Shown in pieces: positions 1-10,365 of a stretch of DNA of 45,104 nucleotides. The position numbers and the translations under genes were made by a program. The stretch comes from Actinomycetes bacterium (GTDB taxonomy: Bacteria > Actinomycetota > Acidimicrobiia > Acidimicrobiales > Acidimicrobiaceae). Positions within the stretch are counted from its first letter, which is position 1; every line of letters starts with the position of its first letter. The notes beneath the pieces are model-generated. The model was not told where the DNA came from, searched no databases, and was given only the letters and a program-made list of their open reading frames with translations. The stretch spans positions 1 to 45,104 of the forward strand of contig JAJYGI010000146.1 of the NCBI GenBank assembly GCA_021790735.1. Direction: 5' to 3'.

Positions 1-258
1 AAACTGACGCGGCGGTAAAAAGTGTTCCCCGCGGGGCGGGTTCACCTGGAGGGCCCCTCATACCCGGTCCACTTCGTTTGTGAGACGACCCCTCCTATCC
101 TAGTCTCCGGTCCTTATGCTGCTTCGGCTCGGAAGTAGGTTTCAGCGTAAAAGTTCCGATACTTGGCTGACCGAGTAAGCACCATCCGCTGGGTCTTTAC
201 ATCGAGGGCCAAGAACTCGTGGGGATTGTGTGCAGTGAATGCGAAAGGAGATGACGAC

Positions 259-564
259 GTGCGAACTCTCCCTAACAACTCACCCGCCCGCATATATCCA
301 TTCCTCATGTCTGTGCCCGATGCGAGTGAGGTGCTTCTCTACGGAGGACGCAAGGTCGCAAAGGACGACTCGGCGCCAGCGATCTATGACACCTGGACCT
401 TTGATGGCAAAGACTGGTACGAACTCGATCCTCCAACGAGACCAGAGGAGTACTCCGATATCAATCTGGTCCGAGATCCCTCAACCAACTGCGTGATTCT
501 CATAGCATCGAAAGACGAGGGTCACACACCTTTTGAAACCTGGGTGTGGGAGCACGGAGACTGA
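259..564 (+). CDS. Small Kelch/galactose-oxidase-like repeat protein (possibly a fragment); GTG start preferred over the 163 start
   Basis: AAAGGAG at 244-250 sits 8 nt upstream of GTG 259; translation has Kelch-like 'LLYGGRK...YDTWTFDGKDWYEL'. Confidence 0.5.
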   Translation: MRTLPNNSPARIYPFLMSVPDASEVLLYGGRKVAKDDSAPAIYDTWTFDGKDWYELDPPTRPEEYSDINLVRDPSTNCVILIASKDEGHTPFETWVWEHGD

Positions 565-861
565 ACCCACAAGGGCACCTTATCACTGTCGACTAAGCAG
601 GTCCGTAACCAGTAGGTGGGAACAACCTACCTAGTCGCAACGAGTCGGTAACTAATCTAACAGTCCGAGACCTCAGACGCAACCCCTCACCCATGGTCAG
701 ATCCGACAGCTTCAAGGAAACGCCGTACGTCCCAATCCGTCGCCCCTGATTGACAGGGACTCCCTCCCCGTTCCGCCGATCGGAGATGACCAAAATGACC
801 GAGTCAGTCAGCAAAAATGTGGATAAGATTTCCTCACAAAACCAGAAAATAACCCCTGATC

Positions 862-936
862 TGGTGCGCCCCCTGGGACTCGAACCCAGAACCTGCGGAT
901 TAAGAGTCCGTTGCTCTGCCATTGAGCTAGAGGCGC
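862..936 (-). tRNA. tRNA-Lys (CTT), CCA encoded
   Basis: Reverse complement GCGCCTCTAGCTCAATGGCAGAGCAACGGACTCTTAATCCGCAGGTTCTGGGTTCGAGTCCCAGGGGGCGCACCA; loop CTCTTAA. Confidence 0.93.
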
Positions 937-981
937 TAAAGCATCAATATACTAGCACGCACTTGTTCAAAACCGACATGG

Positions 982-1056
982 GGTGACCGAGGGGACTCGA
1001 ACCCCCGACCTTCAGAGCCACAATCTGACGCTCTAACCAACTGAGCTACGATCACC
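982..1056 (-). tRNA. tRNA-His (GTG)
   Basis: Reverse complement GGTGATCGTAGCTCAGTTGGTTAGAGCGTCAGATTGTGGCTCTGAAGGTCGGGGGTTCGAGTCCCCTCGGTCACC; loop TTGTGGC. Confidence 0.93.
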
Positions 1057-1161
1057 ATGTCGGAGGTACATCATAGTCGCCTAGATTACAACGCTCTCTC
1101 CTCATCGGCCTATTTCCTGGCGTCAAAATACTGTAGTAGCGGCTACTATTTATTGGGTCAA

Positions 1162-1237
1162 GCCCCTGTAGCTCAGTGGATAGAGCGACTGCCTTCTAAG
1201 CAGCAGGTCGCAGGTTCGAATCCTGCCGGGGGCGCCA
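1162..1237 (+). tRNA. tRNA-Arg (TCT), CCA encoded
   Basis: GCCCCTGTAGCTCAGTGGATAGAGCGACTGCCTTCTAAGCAGCAGGTCGCAGGTTCGAATCCTGCCGGGGGCGCCA; loop CTTCTAA. Confidence 0.94.
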
Positions 1238-1503
1238 TCTTGTGCACATTTGAAAAATCGTAAGTGGCGGTTGCATCGGTAAAGAAAGGATTTAAGCAAA
1301 GCTTTTCTAATCTCAGCCACTTCGTCCGATGCTTTAGTATTGAAGTTAGAGTACCCAACTCCTAATGGTAAATCAATATGCGGCAGCCAATAGATATGGC
1401 TGCTCCTACTGAGCGATTAGCACGTAGCTACACTTTTGGAATGTACTTGTCTATGAACAAAACTCTTCAACGGTATGACCCTCACTCTCGATTAGGTGCA
1501 AGC

Positions 1504-2295
1504 CTATTGAATATCTAGTATCGTCAAATTCTGATGATCAAAGATTTCATCCTGTTTACAACCAGGACTACCTCTTAGGAACTCCGACGCGTTCGGCCTC
1601 TGAACGCGTCGCTTCCAGTTTCCCATCGCCTCTTTTACTTCATCAACCGATAGACCTTCATTTGGAAGAGGCGTAGTTAACTCACGAGAGGCTCGTAAAC
1701 CGTCCAAAAGGAACACTAGGTATCGCTTCCACATGCTCTCGTCCACATATGCACAGTACTCATCTGCGGTTCCAATCATCGCCGTTACCACCACGATGTC
1801 AGTTGCAGAAAAGTCAGACCGCAAGTATCCAGCCCGTTTTGCACGATCAACTATCTCGTTTACAGGCTCTTCGATCTGCTCTTTAAGCAGACGAACCTTT
1901 TCTCCGCCATAGTCGTTACTAAGCACTAGTTCTCTAAGGCCTCGATCCTTTGCTTCCATAGAGATCAATCTCTCAAGGAAGTTTACAAACCCTTTCCAGG
2001 GGTCATCAAACTCAAGAGAGTTCTTCGCTAGATCAAGAATCGCTTGCACCCTTTGTTCAAACAGAGCCTCAACAAGAGCTTCTTTACTAGGAAATCGCCT
2101 ATATACCGTACCTACTCCTACGCCAGCGTGACGAGCAATATCATCAAGAGTAGTTTGAAGTCCATATCGTGCAAAGAGCTCCCTAGCAGACCTGAGGACT
2201 CTTTCCCTGTTTACTTCAGCGTCTTTGCGAAGTGGTCGAGGGCTCAAATCACCCATCTCAGTTGCCCTACCCACCGCATCTTTGTCCACGAGCAT
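1504..2295 (-). CDS. TetR/AcrR family transcriptional regulator
   Basis: N-terminal HTH 'RERVLRSARELFARYGLQTTLDDIARHAGVGVGTVYRRFPSKEALVEALF'; divergent from an MFS exporter. Confidence 0.92.
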   Translation of the reverse strand: MLVDKDAVGRATEMGDLSPRPLRKDAEVNRERVLRSARELFARYGLQTTLDDIARHAGVGVGTVYRRFPSKEALVEALFEQRVQAILDLAKNSLEFDDPWKGFVNFLERLISMEAKDRGLRELVLSNDYGGEKVRLLKEQIEEPVNEIVDRAKRAGYLRSDFSATDIVVVTAMIGTADEYCAYVDESMWKRYLVFLLDGLRASRELTTPLPNEGLSVDEVKEAMGNWKRRVQRPNASEFLRGSPGCKQDEIFDHQNLTILDIQ

Positions 2296-2397
2296 TAATA
2301 TAGCATTTATTTAGAAGTGGAGGGAATATCTCCAGTTAAGGTTAGGTTGGAGTACATAAAGCGGAGACTACCACTCCACATAGAGAGGAGACTTTGG

Positions 2398-3903
2398 ATG
2401 GAAACGTCAGAGACCGAGGAAGCTATTGAAGCTCACAAGTTAAAGAAAACTTTGGCCGAACTTGTTCACAAGAACAGGTGGTGGATCTTAGCCGTCGTCG
2501 CTACTGCTCAGCTAATGGTTGTTCTTGACGCTACTGTTGTCAATATTGCTCTTCCCTCCGCTCAGAAAGCTTTGGGATTCTCGAACGCGGATCGTCAGTG
2601 GATCGTCACAGGATATGCATTGTCCTTTGGCAGCCTCTTACTTCTGGGGGGGCGCATCGCAGACCTCTTTGGAAGGAAGATCACATTTATCATAGGACTA
2701 TTCGGGTTTGCGATCGCTTCAGCTATCGGTGGAGCGTCAACTGGATTCCCGATGTTGGTCACTGCGCGAGCGGTTCAAGGCGCATTTGGGGCTCTTTTAG
2801 CCCCCGCTGCCCTATCTTTGCTAACAACAACCTTCACAGATTCGTCCGAACGAGGAAAGGCATTTGGTATCTACGGTGCTATCGCTGGAGCGGGAGGTGC
2901 TATTGGCCTACTCCTTGGAGGTGTTCTGACCGAATACTTATCGTGGAGATGGAGTCTGTACGTCAACCTAATTTTTGCCATCGCGGCTGCAGTAGGTGGA
3001 ATCATATTCTTGAACAAGGATCACAGGGGTCAAAGACCAAAGCTGGATGTTCCCGGTGTGGTTCTAGCCTCTGCCGCCATGTTCTCAGTCGTATACGGAT
3101 TCTCCCACGCAGAGACTTCAAGCTGGTCAAACAGTATAACAATAGGCTTTTTAGTTGCAGCGTTCGTACTTCTTATAAGCTTCGTATTCGTGGAGACCAA
3201 GGTCTCGCATCCGCTTCTTCCTATGCGGGTTGTCCTTGATCGCAACCGAGGAGGATCCTATCTATCCGTCTTCATCGCATCGGTAGGTATGTTCGGCGTA
3301 TTCTTATTCCTGACCTACTACCTGCAAGAGACACTGCACTACTCGCCCGTTATGACCGGACTAGCCTTCATTCCAATGATCGCTCTCTTGGTCGTATCCG
3401 CAACCGTTACAACGGCCAAGCTCCTACCAAGGTTTGGTCCTAAGTATCTCGTTTCGACAGGCATGCTAATCGCAGCGGTAGGCATGATTATGCTCGGCAG
3501 AGTTGGCATCAATAGTAGCTACATCTCAGTAGTGCTACCCGCACTGCTCATTCTCGGACTAGGCCTAGGTGGGATCATGGCGCCATCTATGAACACCGCA
3601 ACCGCTGGAGTAACACCTGCAGACGCAGGAGTCGCATCTGCAACGGTTAATACATCCCAACAGATCGGCGGCTCAATCGGTACTGCACTTCTAAACACCC
3701 TGGCTGCATCTGCAGGAACTGCCTTTCTTGCAGGGAAAACTGCTAATAACCACATCCTAGCCGAAGCCGCTGTTCACAGCTATCTCGCTGCGTTTCGGTG
3801 GTCGGCTGTTGTATTCGTGGTCGGCGGCGTCATTGCCGGTTCCCTGTTGAAGACGGGCGCACCACAGGTCATAGAAGCAACTCAGCCAGTCGCGGTACAT
3901 TAA
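2398..3903 (+). CDS. MFS drug exporter, DHA2/EmrB-QacA-like (14 TM); ORF extends to 2317 but ATG 2398 has a better RBS
   Basis: 'QLMVVLDATVVNIALPSAQKALGFSNADRQWIVTGYALSFGSLLLLGGRIADLFGRK' motif; AGAGGAG upstream of ATG 2398. Confidence 0.93.
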   Translation: METSETEEAIEAHKLKKTLAELVHKNRWWILAVVATAQLMVVLDATVVNIALPSAQKALGFSNADRQWIVTGYALSFGSLLLLGGRIADLFGRKITFIIGLFGFAIASAIGGASTGFPMLVTARAVQGAFGALLAPAALSLLTTTFTDSSERGKAFGIYGAIAGAGGAIGLLLGGVLTEYLSWRWSLYVNLIFAIAAAVGGIIFLNKDHRGQRPKLDVPGVVLASAAMFSVVYGFSHAETSSWSNSITIGFLVAAFVLLISFVFVETKVSHPLLPMRVVLDRNRGGSYLSVFIASVGMFGVFLFLTYYLQETLHYSPVMTGLAFIPMIALLVVSATVTTAKLLPRFGPKYLVSTGMLIAAVGMIMLGRVGINSSYISVVLPALLILGLGLGGIMAPSMNTATAGVTPADAGVASATVNTSQQIGGSIGTALLNTLAASAGTAFLAGKTANNHILAEAAVHSYLAAFRWSAVVFVVGGVIAGSLLKTGAPQVIEATQPVAVH

Positions 3904-4130
3904 GACCGCACCTGGGAGCTCTCGAGTACTTTCACGGGGTCCCCAGGGGCAGTTAATGGCTAGTCCGTCATAGCAAAGGTGTCCGGTTGCTAACGATATA
4001 CACGGTCGCACTCCAAAGTCAATGTAGATAAGGTCTAAGAAGGAGTTTCAGAGTACGCAGTTAATGCTGTAGAGTTGATACGTCAAGTTATCGTTCTCTA
4101 GTCATTTAGAAAGCAACGGGCATAGAACCC

Positions 4131-5093
4131 ATGATTCATTCAAAGCCCAAGCACTTCGTACTCTCATTGCGCCATAGATCAATTCTGAAAATTCTACTAG
4201 CAGCCACATTGTGGGGCTTGTCTGGAACTGCTGCTCAGGTACTTTTTCACAACTCTCACCTATCCACACTTTGGGTACTAGCCATAAGGACCGAGTTTGG
4301 CGGAGGACTACTCCTCCTATACCTACTAGTAACAAAGGGGACTAGCGAGCTACTAAAAATTGTCAGACAGCCAAAGGTTCTTGTCGGAGTCGTACTCTAT
4401 GGAGTCTTAGCTTTAGGTGGAGTCCAGTTAACCTACTTCTTGGCTATATCACACGGGAATGCAGTCTCTGCAACGTTGCTGCAGTACGGCTCACCCGTCA
4501 TACTTTTTGCCTGGAGTGTAGCGACTACCAAAAGAAGATCGGCTAGATACCTTCTGGAGTCATCCGCTACTTTACTACTGGCTCTTGCAGGGACTTTAGC
4601 CGTCCTAACTAACGGTAGCTTCTCAGCGTTTGCCATCCCTATTTCAGGTATCGTTTGGGGGCTAATCGCAGCGGGTGTCGCTGCGTTGTACATGAAAGCA
4701 CCAACAAAGCTTCTGAAGGACTACGACTCTGCCTACATCGTTGCCATCGGACTAACCAGTGCTGGAGTAGTATTTTCTCCGTTTTGGTTCTTATCAGCAC
4801 CGGTACATGCTCCAAGCTTGGCCGTCATCGGAATGCTTACGTTTATTATCATCGCTGGCACTTCAATTAGTTTTACGTTATTTATCAACTCTCTAAAGAC
4901 CCTTCCTCCCTTTGAAGCAAGTGTCGTGTCATGTGCCGAACCCGTAGCTGCCGGAGCCGCTAACGTATTATTTTTAGGATTTCCTCTTCACTTCATAGCC
5001 GTCGTTGGAGGTGCAGTTACGATGACCTCAGTAGTGTTTATATCCTCGCGGCAAAACCGTCAGCAGCTAGAACCTGATAGAGACCTGCTATGA
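4131..5093 (+). CDS. EamA/DMT-superfamily transporter
   Basis: About 10 hydrophobic segments; 'LLAATLWGLSGTAAQVLF' and 'GASVVSCAEPVAAG'-type EamA pattern. Confidence 0.88.
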   Translation: MIHSKPKHFVLSLRHRSILKILLAATLWGLSGTAAQVLFHNSHLSTLWVLAIRTEFGGGLLLLYLLVTKGTSELLKIVRQPKVLVGVVLYGVLALGGVQLTYFLAISHGNAVSATLLQYGSPVILFAWSVATTKRRSARYLLESSATLLLALAGTLAVLTNGSFSAFAIPISGIVWGLIAAGVAALYMKAPTKLLKDYDSAYIVAIGLTSAGVVFSPFWFLSAPVHAPSLAVIGMLTFIIIAGTSISFTLFINSLKTLPPFEASVVSCAEPVAAGAANVLFLGFPLHFIAVVGGAVTMTSVVFISSRQNRQQLEPDRDLL

Positions 5094-7287
5094 GTTCTTT
5101 TAGCTTGATGGCGTCTTTGATCTTTTGTCCATCCCTATCGACAATGTAAAAGGTATCTACCACGTCGACGCCCATGGTCAGAATCTTCGCATGCCGAATA
5201 TCGAATCCCCGCATTGAAATCTCTCGAGCGAGTTCAAAGAGAACCCCTCTACGATCAGCAGTCCAGATCTCTACCACCGAAGCCAGATCGGAAAGATCGT
5301 CCAAAACAGATACTCGAGACTTAAGAACTCCTGAGTCTCGTCCATCTCTCCAATCACTTCGGTACGAGGTTGACTGTTTGAGTCGCTCGATCCTTTCAAT
5401 CAAAAAAGTCTCATCCTTGAGAGCCTTCTTCAAAGTCATCTTGAACCTCTGATAGTTTGGTTCTCCGCCTGACCAAGAGCCGACCCTAAAGGCATCTACA
5501 GCCACTCCGTCACGTTCAAATGCGTCCGCGGAAACTACCGAGATACCCGACACCGCTAATGAACCCACCACAGTTGCGAAAAGACCTGTCTTGTCACGCG
5601 CACCGACGTAGAGATGGTCATCAACGGCTACGATCGCATATCCTGAGTTAGCTTTCGTTATAAGTTCCTCAAGTACATATGGAGGTAGTTTTGGTTCTCT
5701 GGGTAGGTGGACGCCTTCGTGTAAAAACCGCCTCACCTTGAACTCAAGCTCAGATAGCAAAGATGTCTTCCACTTACTCCACGGAACCACACCAGTGGCT
5801 ATCGAATCAGCTTCAGTAAGCACTACGAGAAGCTCTAAAACCTCGGAGTTCCCTATCTTTTCCGCTACAGTTTCAACTGTAGTAGGATCTGAAAGATCTC
5901 GCCTTGTAATAACCTCAGCCAGTAGCAGGTGGTGCTCGACTAAAACCGCTAATACCTCCGCGTCTTCCTCAGAAAAGCCTAGGTGGTCTGCTAAGGACCT
6001 AACGACCTCTCTTCCAATCTCCGAATGGTCGCCTACTCGCGCTTTCCCAAGATCGTGCAGTAGGGCCGCAAAAAGAAGAAGGTCCGTTCTATGTACGCGA
6101 TCTCGCATCGAAGAAGCGACTTTGACTGTTTCGATTAGATGACGATCAACGCTATAACGGTGAAAGGCGTTCGGTCGTCGAAGAAACCTCATATCTTCCC
6201 ACTCTGGCAAAATACTACACCAAAGGCCAGATGCGTCTAGAAGGTTCCAAATCTCAAGCAGCTGTTCGCCTCTTTGCAGAAGGCTTAAGAAGGCATTCCG
6301 ATCTTTCTCAGACCACTTCTTTGAACCATCTAATCGGTAGCCTTCCCTTCGGTGTTCTAGGCTTCTAAGCGAGTGAGCTACTCCGTGTTTAAAGTGACCT
6401 TCAACATCTAGGACTATGTCATGTACGGTTATAGTGCAAGGTTCAGCATCTAAAGAGGGACGCGTTCGTGATCGATCTGGTCTTGCGCGCAGATACAGAC
6501 TCTTTCCACCCAAGGCACTCTGGTGCTTTTCATCGAGAGGTACCAGTGCTTCTTCCAATAACACAGAGACGCGCTGAGCATCTTTTGCGTATGGATAGAT
6601 CAACTTTGACACATCGTCGACTCCAAGTTTCGACGCTAGTTCGACCTGGTCCAAGAGCAACAGACGGTCCTGAGCCTTTGGATTCACCCTATAGAGCCAT
6701 TCACGCAAGAAACTCTGTCGTTGCGCGACTTCAGCAAGATAAGGCATGTCTTCTTCAAATCCGCCAAGGCCAAGCTTGACTAGAGATCTCAAGATTGAAA
6801 CATCTCGAGTCCCACCCGCCGACTCCTTCAGATTCGGCTCGAGATCAAAGGCTACTGAACCAAAACTCCTATGCCTCTCAACTACAGATCGTAATATATC
6901 TGCGTTATAGAGTTCAACTTTCGCGCGTACTTCTTTGAATATGAGACTCTGTGTCTTTTCAAACAACTCGTATGAGCCGCATAAAAATCGAGCGTCGAGA
7001 AGGCCGAGTAGGACCCGGTGATCTGAACGAAGATTATCTACGACCTCCGTCGGGCTTCGCACAGAGTGATCTACTGAGATCCCGCTATCCCAAAGAGGGT
7101 ACCAGATAGAGTCAGCCATCTGCGAAACCTTCCCTGCGGAGACCTTCGTCTCGTGAAGCAGAAGAATGTCTATATCGCTTTGGGGCGCCAACTCCGCACG
7201 ACCATAACTACCAACCGCTACTAAGCAGAAGTTAGTACCAAGGTGTGTCAAATTAACTATCCAGCGATCGACCTCAGATGTAAACAC
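5038..7287 (-). CDS. glnD: [Protein-PII] uridylyl/adenylyltransferase GlnD; start uncertain (GTG, frame stays open upstream)
   Basis: NTase motif 'GSYGRAELAPQSDIDILLLH', HD motif 'LLFAALLHDLGKARVGDHSEIG', two C-terminal ACT-like regions; next to glnB. Confidence 0.94.
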   Translation of the reverse strand: MFTSEVDRWIVNLTHLGTNFCLVAVGSYGRAELAPQSDIDILLLHETKVSAGKVSQMADSIWYPLWDSGISVDHSVRSPTEVVDNLRSDHRVLLGLLDARFLCGSYELFEKTQSLIFKEVRAKVELYNADILRSVVERHRSFGSVAFDLEPNLKESAGGTRDVSILRSLVKLGLGGFEEDMPYLAEVAQRQSFLREWLYRVNPKAQDRLLLLDQVELASKLGVDDVSKLIYPYAKDAQRVSVLLEEALVPLDEKHQSALGGKSLYLRARPDRSRTRPSLDAEPCTITVHDIVLDVEGHFKHGVAHSLRSLEHRREGYRLDGSKKWSEKDRNAFLSLLQRGEQLLEIWNLLDASGLWCSILPEWEDMRFLRRPNAFHRYSVDRHLIETVKVASSMRDRVHRTDLLLFAALLHDLGKARVGDHSEIGREVVRSLADHLGFSEEDAEVLAVLVEHHLLLAEVITRRDLSDPTTVETVAEKIGNSEVLELLVVLTEADSIATGVVPWSKWKTSLLSELEFKVRRFLHEGVHLPREPKLPPYVLEELITKANSGYAIVAVDDHLYVGARDKTGLFATVVGSLAVSGISVVSADAFERDGVAVDAFRVGSWSGGEPNYQRFKMTLKKALKDETFLIERIERLKQSTSYRSDWRDGRDSGVLKSRVSVLDDLSDLASVVEIWTADRRGVLFELAREISMRGFDIRHAKILTMGVDVVDTFYIVDRDGQKIKDAIKLKELIAGLYQVLAADGFAARI

Positions 7288-7355
7288 TGAAGAAAAAGAG
7301 ACCTCCTCTTTTTCTATCAGCTCGTCTCTCAGTTTTGAAAGGTAGGAAGTAGTCG

Positions 7356-7706
<351 letters not shown>

Positions 7707-7934
7707 TTAGGTTCTTGTCCCACCACTTAGAATCTAATCTCTAAGACGTTAGATAAAAAGTATTTCACAGTAGCTTCGACTCTGTTACAACTAAGTTAAC
7801 ACACAGACACTTAGATGAACGACACGCGCTCACTGATTCGTCATCCACCCGAAGTTGATCGGACCTCTTACGACGCTGAGACTCTCGAAGAGATCAAACG
7901 CTCCTAGTCTTCGACCAACAACTAAGTCAAGAAG

Positions 7935-9137
7935 TTAGACAGATATGATCATACGTTCAAACCCACGAAGTGTCAAAGACTCCTTTCGATGGTAGTCCTC
8001 AATGGATATAGGCATCCTAAGTTCTCTAATCAACTCTAAATACACGCCAAGCTCCATCTTGGCAAGATAGGAGCCCAAGCAAAAGTGTGCACCACTCCCA
8101 AAACTCATCGCGGCCGGTCCAGTCCGTGACAACACTAAATCATCAGGATCCTGGTACACAGAGTCGTCTCTATTCGCTGACCCCAAAAGAGTTGCCACAA
8201 AGAAGCCTTGTGGCAACGTCACTCCGAGTAGGTCGATCTCTCTTTCCAATACTCGGCCGTCGAGCTGAACGGGAGAGTCAAAACGTACCAACTCATCAAC
8301 CGCCTCTTTTATTGTTACATCTCCACTTAGAAGTCTCTCATACTCTCTCGGCGTGCCACAAAGAGCCGCTGTAGCATTCCCGATCAAGTTACCCGTAGTC
8401 TCGAATCCAGCAGCGAACAGCAACATCGCCATCGAACAAGACTCCTTATTAGAGAGAGGAGCATCTAAAGAAGCCGAGTTTGAAACTAGCTCAGACAAGA
8501 GATCGTCCCTAGGAGAACTAATCTTCTCCGCTATTAGCTCCTCAAAGTATGCAATAAGCCTGTCGGATGATGCCTCGGCCTCTCTCAAAACCGATTCGTC
8601 TTGATTGAAGTTAAAGTCGAGAGTTTTCGCAATTTTCGAGACGTCCGGTTGTAGCGTAAAACGATCTTCTGGAGGCACACCAAGTATGTCTCCAATAACC
8701 CAGACTGGAAGTGGCAAAGCAAATGAACTTATAAGATCGGATTTATTGGCATCACGCAACTCTTCAAAGAGTTTGAGCGCAATACCTCTTAACTTGCCCC
8801 GCAAAGTCTCCAACTTGGTTGGAAGGAAAAACTGAGCTACCGATCTACGAAGTCGAGTATGGTTCGGCGGATCTTGAAACAGCATTGAAGGAGGAAGATC
8901 TTGTCGGCGAAGAGACGAGACGGTAGACCGGCGAGCATCTTCGCGCTCTGGACTTTTGCGAAACTCCGGACGTCTTAGAACTTGCGTAGCACTTTCATAG
9001 TCTGTCGCTACACCGAAGTTATCGTTAGCCCTAACCACCGATCCCAAGTTGCGGAACTCCCGATAGATCGGGTATGGATCCTCCCGCACCTCCTTGTCGG
9101 TCGCTAAAGCCAGCAAAAGTGCATTGACGTCTTTCAT
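7935..9137 (-). CDS. Cytochrome P450
   Basis: I-helix 'AGFETTGNLIG', ExxR-type region, heme motif 'FGSGAHFCLGSYLAKMEL'. Confidence 0.95.
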   Translation of the reverse strand: MKDVNALLLALATDKEVREDPYPIYREFRNLGSVVRANDNFGVATDYESATQVLRRPEFRKSPEREDARRSTVSSLRRQDLPPSMLFQDPPNHTRLRRSVAQFFLPTKLETLRGKLRGIALKLFEELRDANKSDLISSFALPLPVWVIGDILGVPPEDRFTLQPDVSKIAKTLDFNFNQDESVLREAEASSDRLIAYFEELIAEKISSPRDDLLSELVSNSASLDAPLSNKESCSMAMLLFAAGFETTGNLIGNATAALCGTPREYERLLSGDVTIKEAVDELVRFDSPVQLDGRVLEREIDLLGVTLPQGFFVATLLGSANRDDSVYQDPDDLVLSRTGPAAMSFGSGAHFCLGSYLAKMELGVYLELIRELRMPISIEDYHRKESLTLRGFERMIISV

Positions 9138-9210
9138 ATCTACAAACTATCACTTAGCTAGGAGCTATCGCGAGTCGATAGTTAAACGTTGCTTAGGGAA
9201 AGGCATAGGC

Positions 9211-9405
9211 ATGAAACTTACTCGTTCCACGATCAGTGTTCCATATAATAGCCCCATAACTCTTTGTGCCAAAGGTCGTAGATTTGAAGGTGCACAACTG
9301 GTATCCATCTCTTGCGGGGTTGTCCATAAGCTTTGGATTAGATACCAAGACGAAGACTACTTCTTCGAAGAGTCAGAGATTGAAGATCTCCACATCGATC
9401 CCTAG
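9211..9405 (+). CDS. Hypothetical small protein (64 aa)
   Basis: ORF MKLTRSTISVPYNSPITLCAKGRRFEGAQLVSIS...YQDEDYFFEESEIEDLHIDP; does not overlap the flanking genes; purine-rich upstream GGGAAAGG. Confidence 0.4.
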   Translation: MKLTRSTISVPYNSPITLCAKGRRFEGAQLVSISCGVVHKLWIRYQDEDYFFEESEIEDLHIDP

Positions 9406-9419
9406 CACGAGTAACAAAA

Positions 9420-10253
9420 CTACTTTTCAGAGACAAACCTATTTACCAGTTCACCTATACCTTCGATGTAGGACGTTACCACCTGGTCATTACTCAAAAA
9501 CACAGGAGGAGTTCGACCAGCACCAACTCCGGAGGGAGTTCCTGTTAAGATCAAATCACCAGGCTCCAACGTAACGATCTGAGAGATATACGATATCGAC
9601 TCAGCGACCGTTGTAATCATATGAGACGTCCTTGAACTCTGCATCTCTATACCATCTACCGAGCACGAGATCTTGAGATCCAAAGCGTAGTCGACTTCGT
9701 CCGGCGTTACCATCTCAGGTCCAATTGGAGTAGTCCTCTCAAAGATCTTTCCTTGGAGAAACTGACTGGTTCTCCTTTGAAAGTCTCGCATCGACACGTC
9801 GTTAGCGACGACAAAACCTGCTATGTGATCACGGCCTTTCGTAGCCATAACGTTGCGTGCTCTCTTGCCGATTACTACGCCTAGCTCCACCTCCCAGTCA
9901 ACTGCGTTGGAAGACGAAGGTATCTCAATATTGTCAAAAGGTCCTGTAAGGGTCGCTGGAAACTTCGCAAATAACGTCGGATACTGCTCCCCCCCATGTC
10001 CCATCTCCAAAATATGATCGGCGTAGTTGAGACCCAGACAGATGATCTTGGAAGGTGTCAAGACAGTGGGGGCAAGTACCGCCTCTTCGCAAGGAACCGT
10101 ATCATCAACCTCAAGATCAGCCACTCTTGTGAGATCACCATCCACTTCTCTCAAAAGTGCTGCGACATCCCTAAATGGGGTCAGACGATAGTGGGTTCCA
10201 AAATCTAGCGCGGCGGCAGTTCGTCCGGGAACGCTAAGTGTGGCGAGACGCAT
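9420..10253 (-). CDS. Fumarylacetoacetate hydrolase (FAH) family protein
   Basis: 'KIICLGLNYADHILEMG', 'DWEVELGVVIGKRARNV', 'VVANDVSMRDFQRR', 'LEPGDLILTGTPSGVG'. Confidence 0.95.
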   Translation of the reverse strand: MRLATLSVPGRTAAALDFGTHYRLTPFRDVAALLREVDGDLTRVADLEVDDTVPCEEAVLAPTVLTPSKIICLGLNYADHILEMGHGGEQYPTLFAKFPATLTGPFDNIEIPSSSNAVDWEVELGVVIGKRARNVMATKGRDHIAGFVVANDVSMRDFQRRTSQFLQGKIFERTTPIGPEMVTPDEVDYALDLKISCSVDGIEMQSSRTSHMITTVAESISYISQIVTLEPGDLILTGTPSGVGAGRTPPVFLSNDQVVTSYIEGIGELVNRFVSEK

Positions 10254-10365
10254 GACTACTCCTTGTTTATCTTTGAATTGTCAACTTGTAGAGTACAACC
10301 TTCGCGACGAAAACAACTCAAAGCTTCACATATGAGTCGCTAATAAGACGCTAACTCTTACATCT

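Noticed and set aside
593-986. ORFs 593..922 (-) and 750..986 (+)
   Set aside because: Their characteristic peptides (NPQVLGSSPRGRT / RPLGLEPRTCGLRVRCSAIELEA) are translations through the tRNA-Lys gene.
1057-1358. ORFs 1057..1263 (+) and 1173..1358 (-)
   Set aside because: They overlap tRNA-Arg ('PVAQWIERLPSKQQVAGSNPAGGA' is a classic tRNA mistranslation).
2598-3239. 213-aa plus-strand ORF inside the MFS gene
   Set aside because: Out-of-frame shadow ORF; the MFS frame has unambiguous family motifs.
3911-3947. Terminator after the MFS gene (CCTGGG...CCCAGG)
   Set aside because: Only 6-bp arms separated by ~25 nt with no T-tract; too weak to call.
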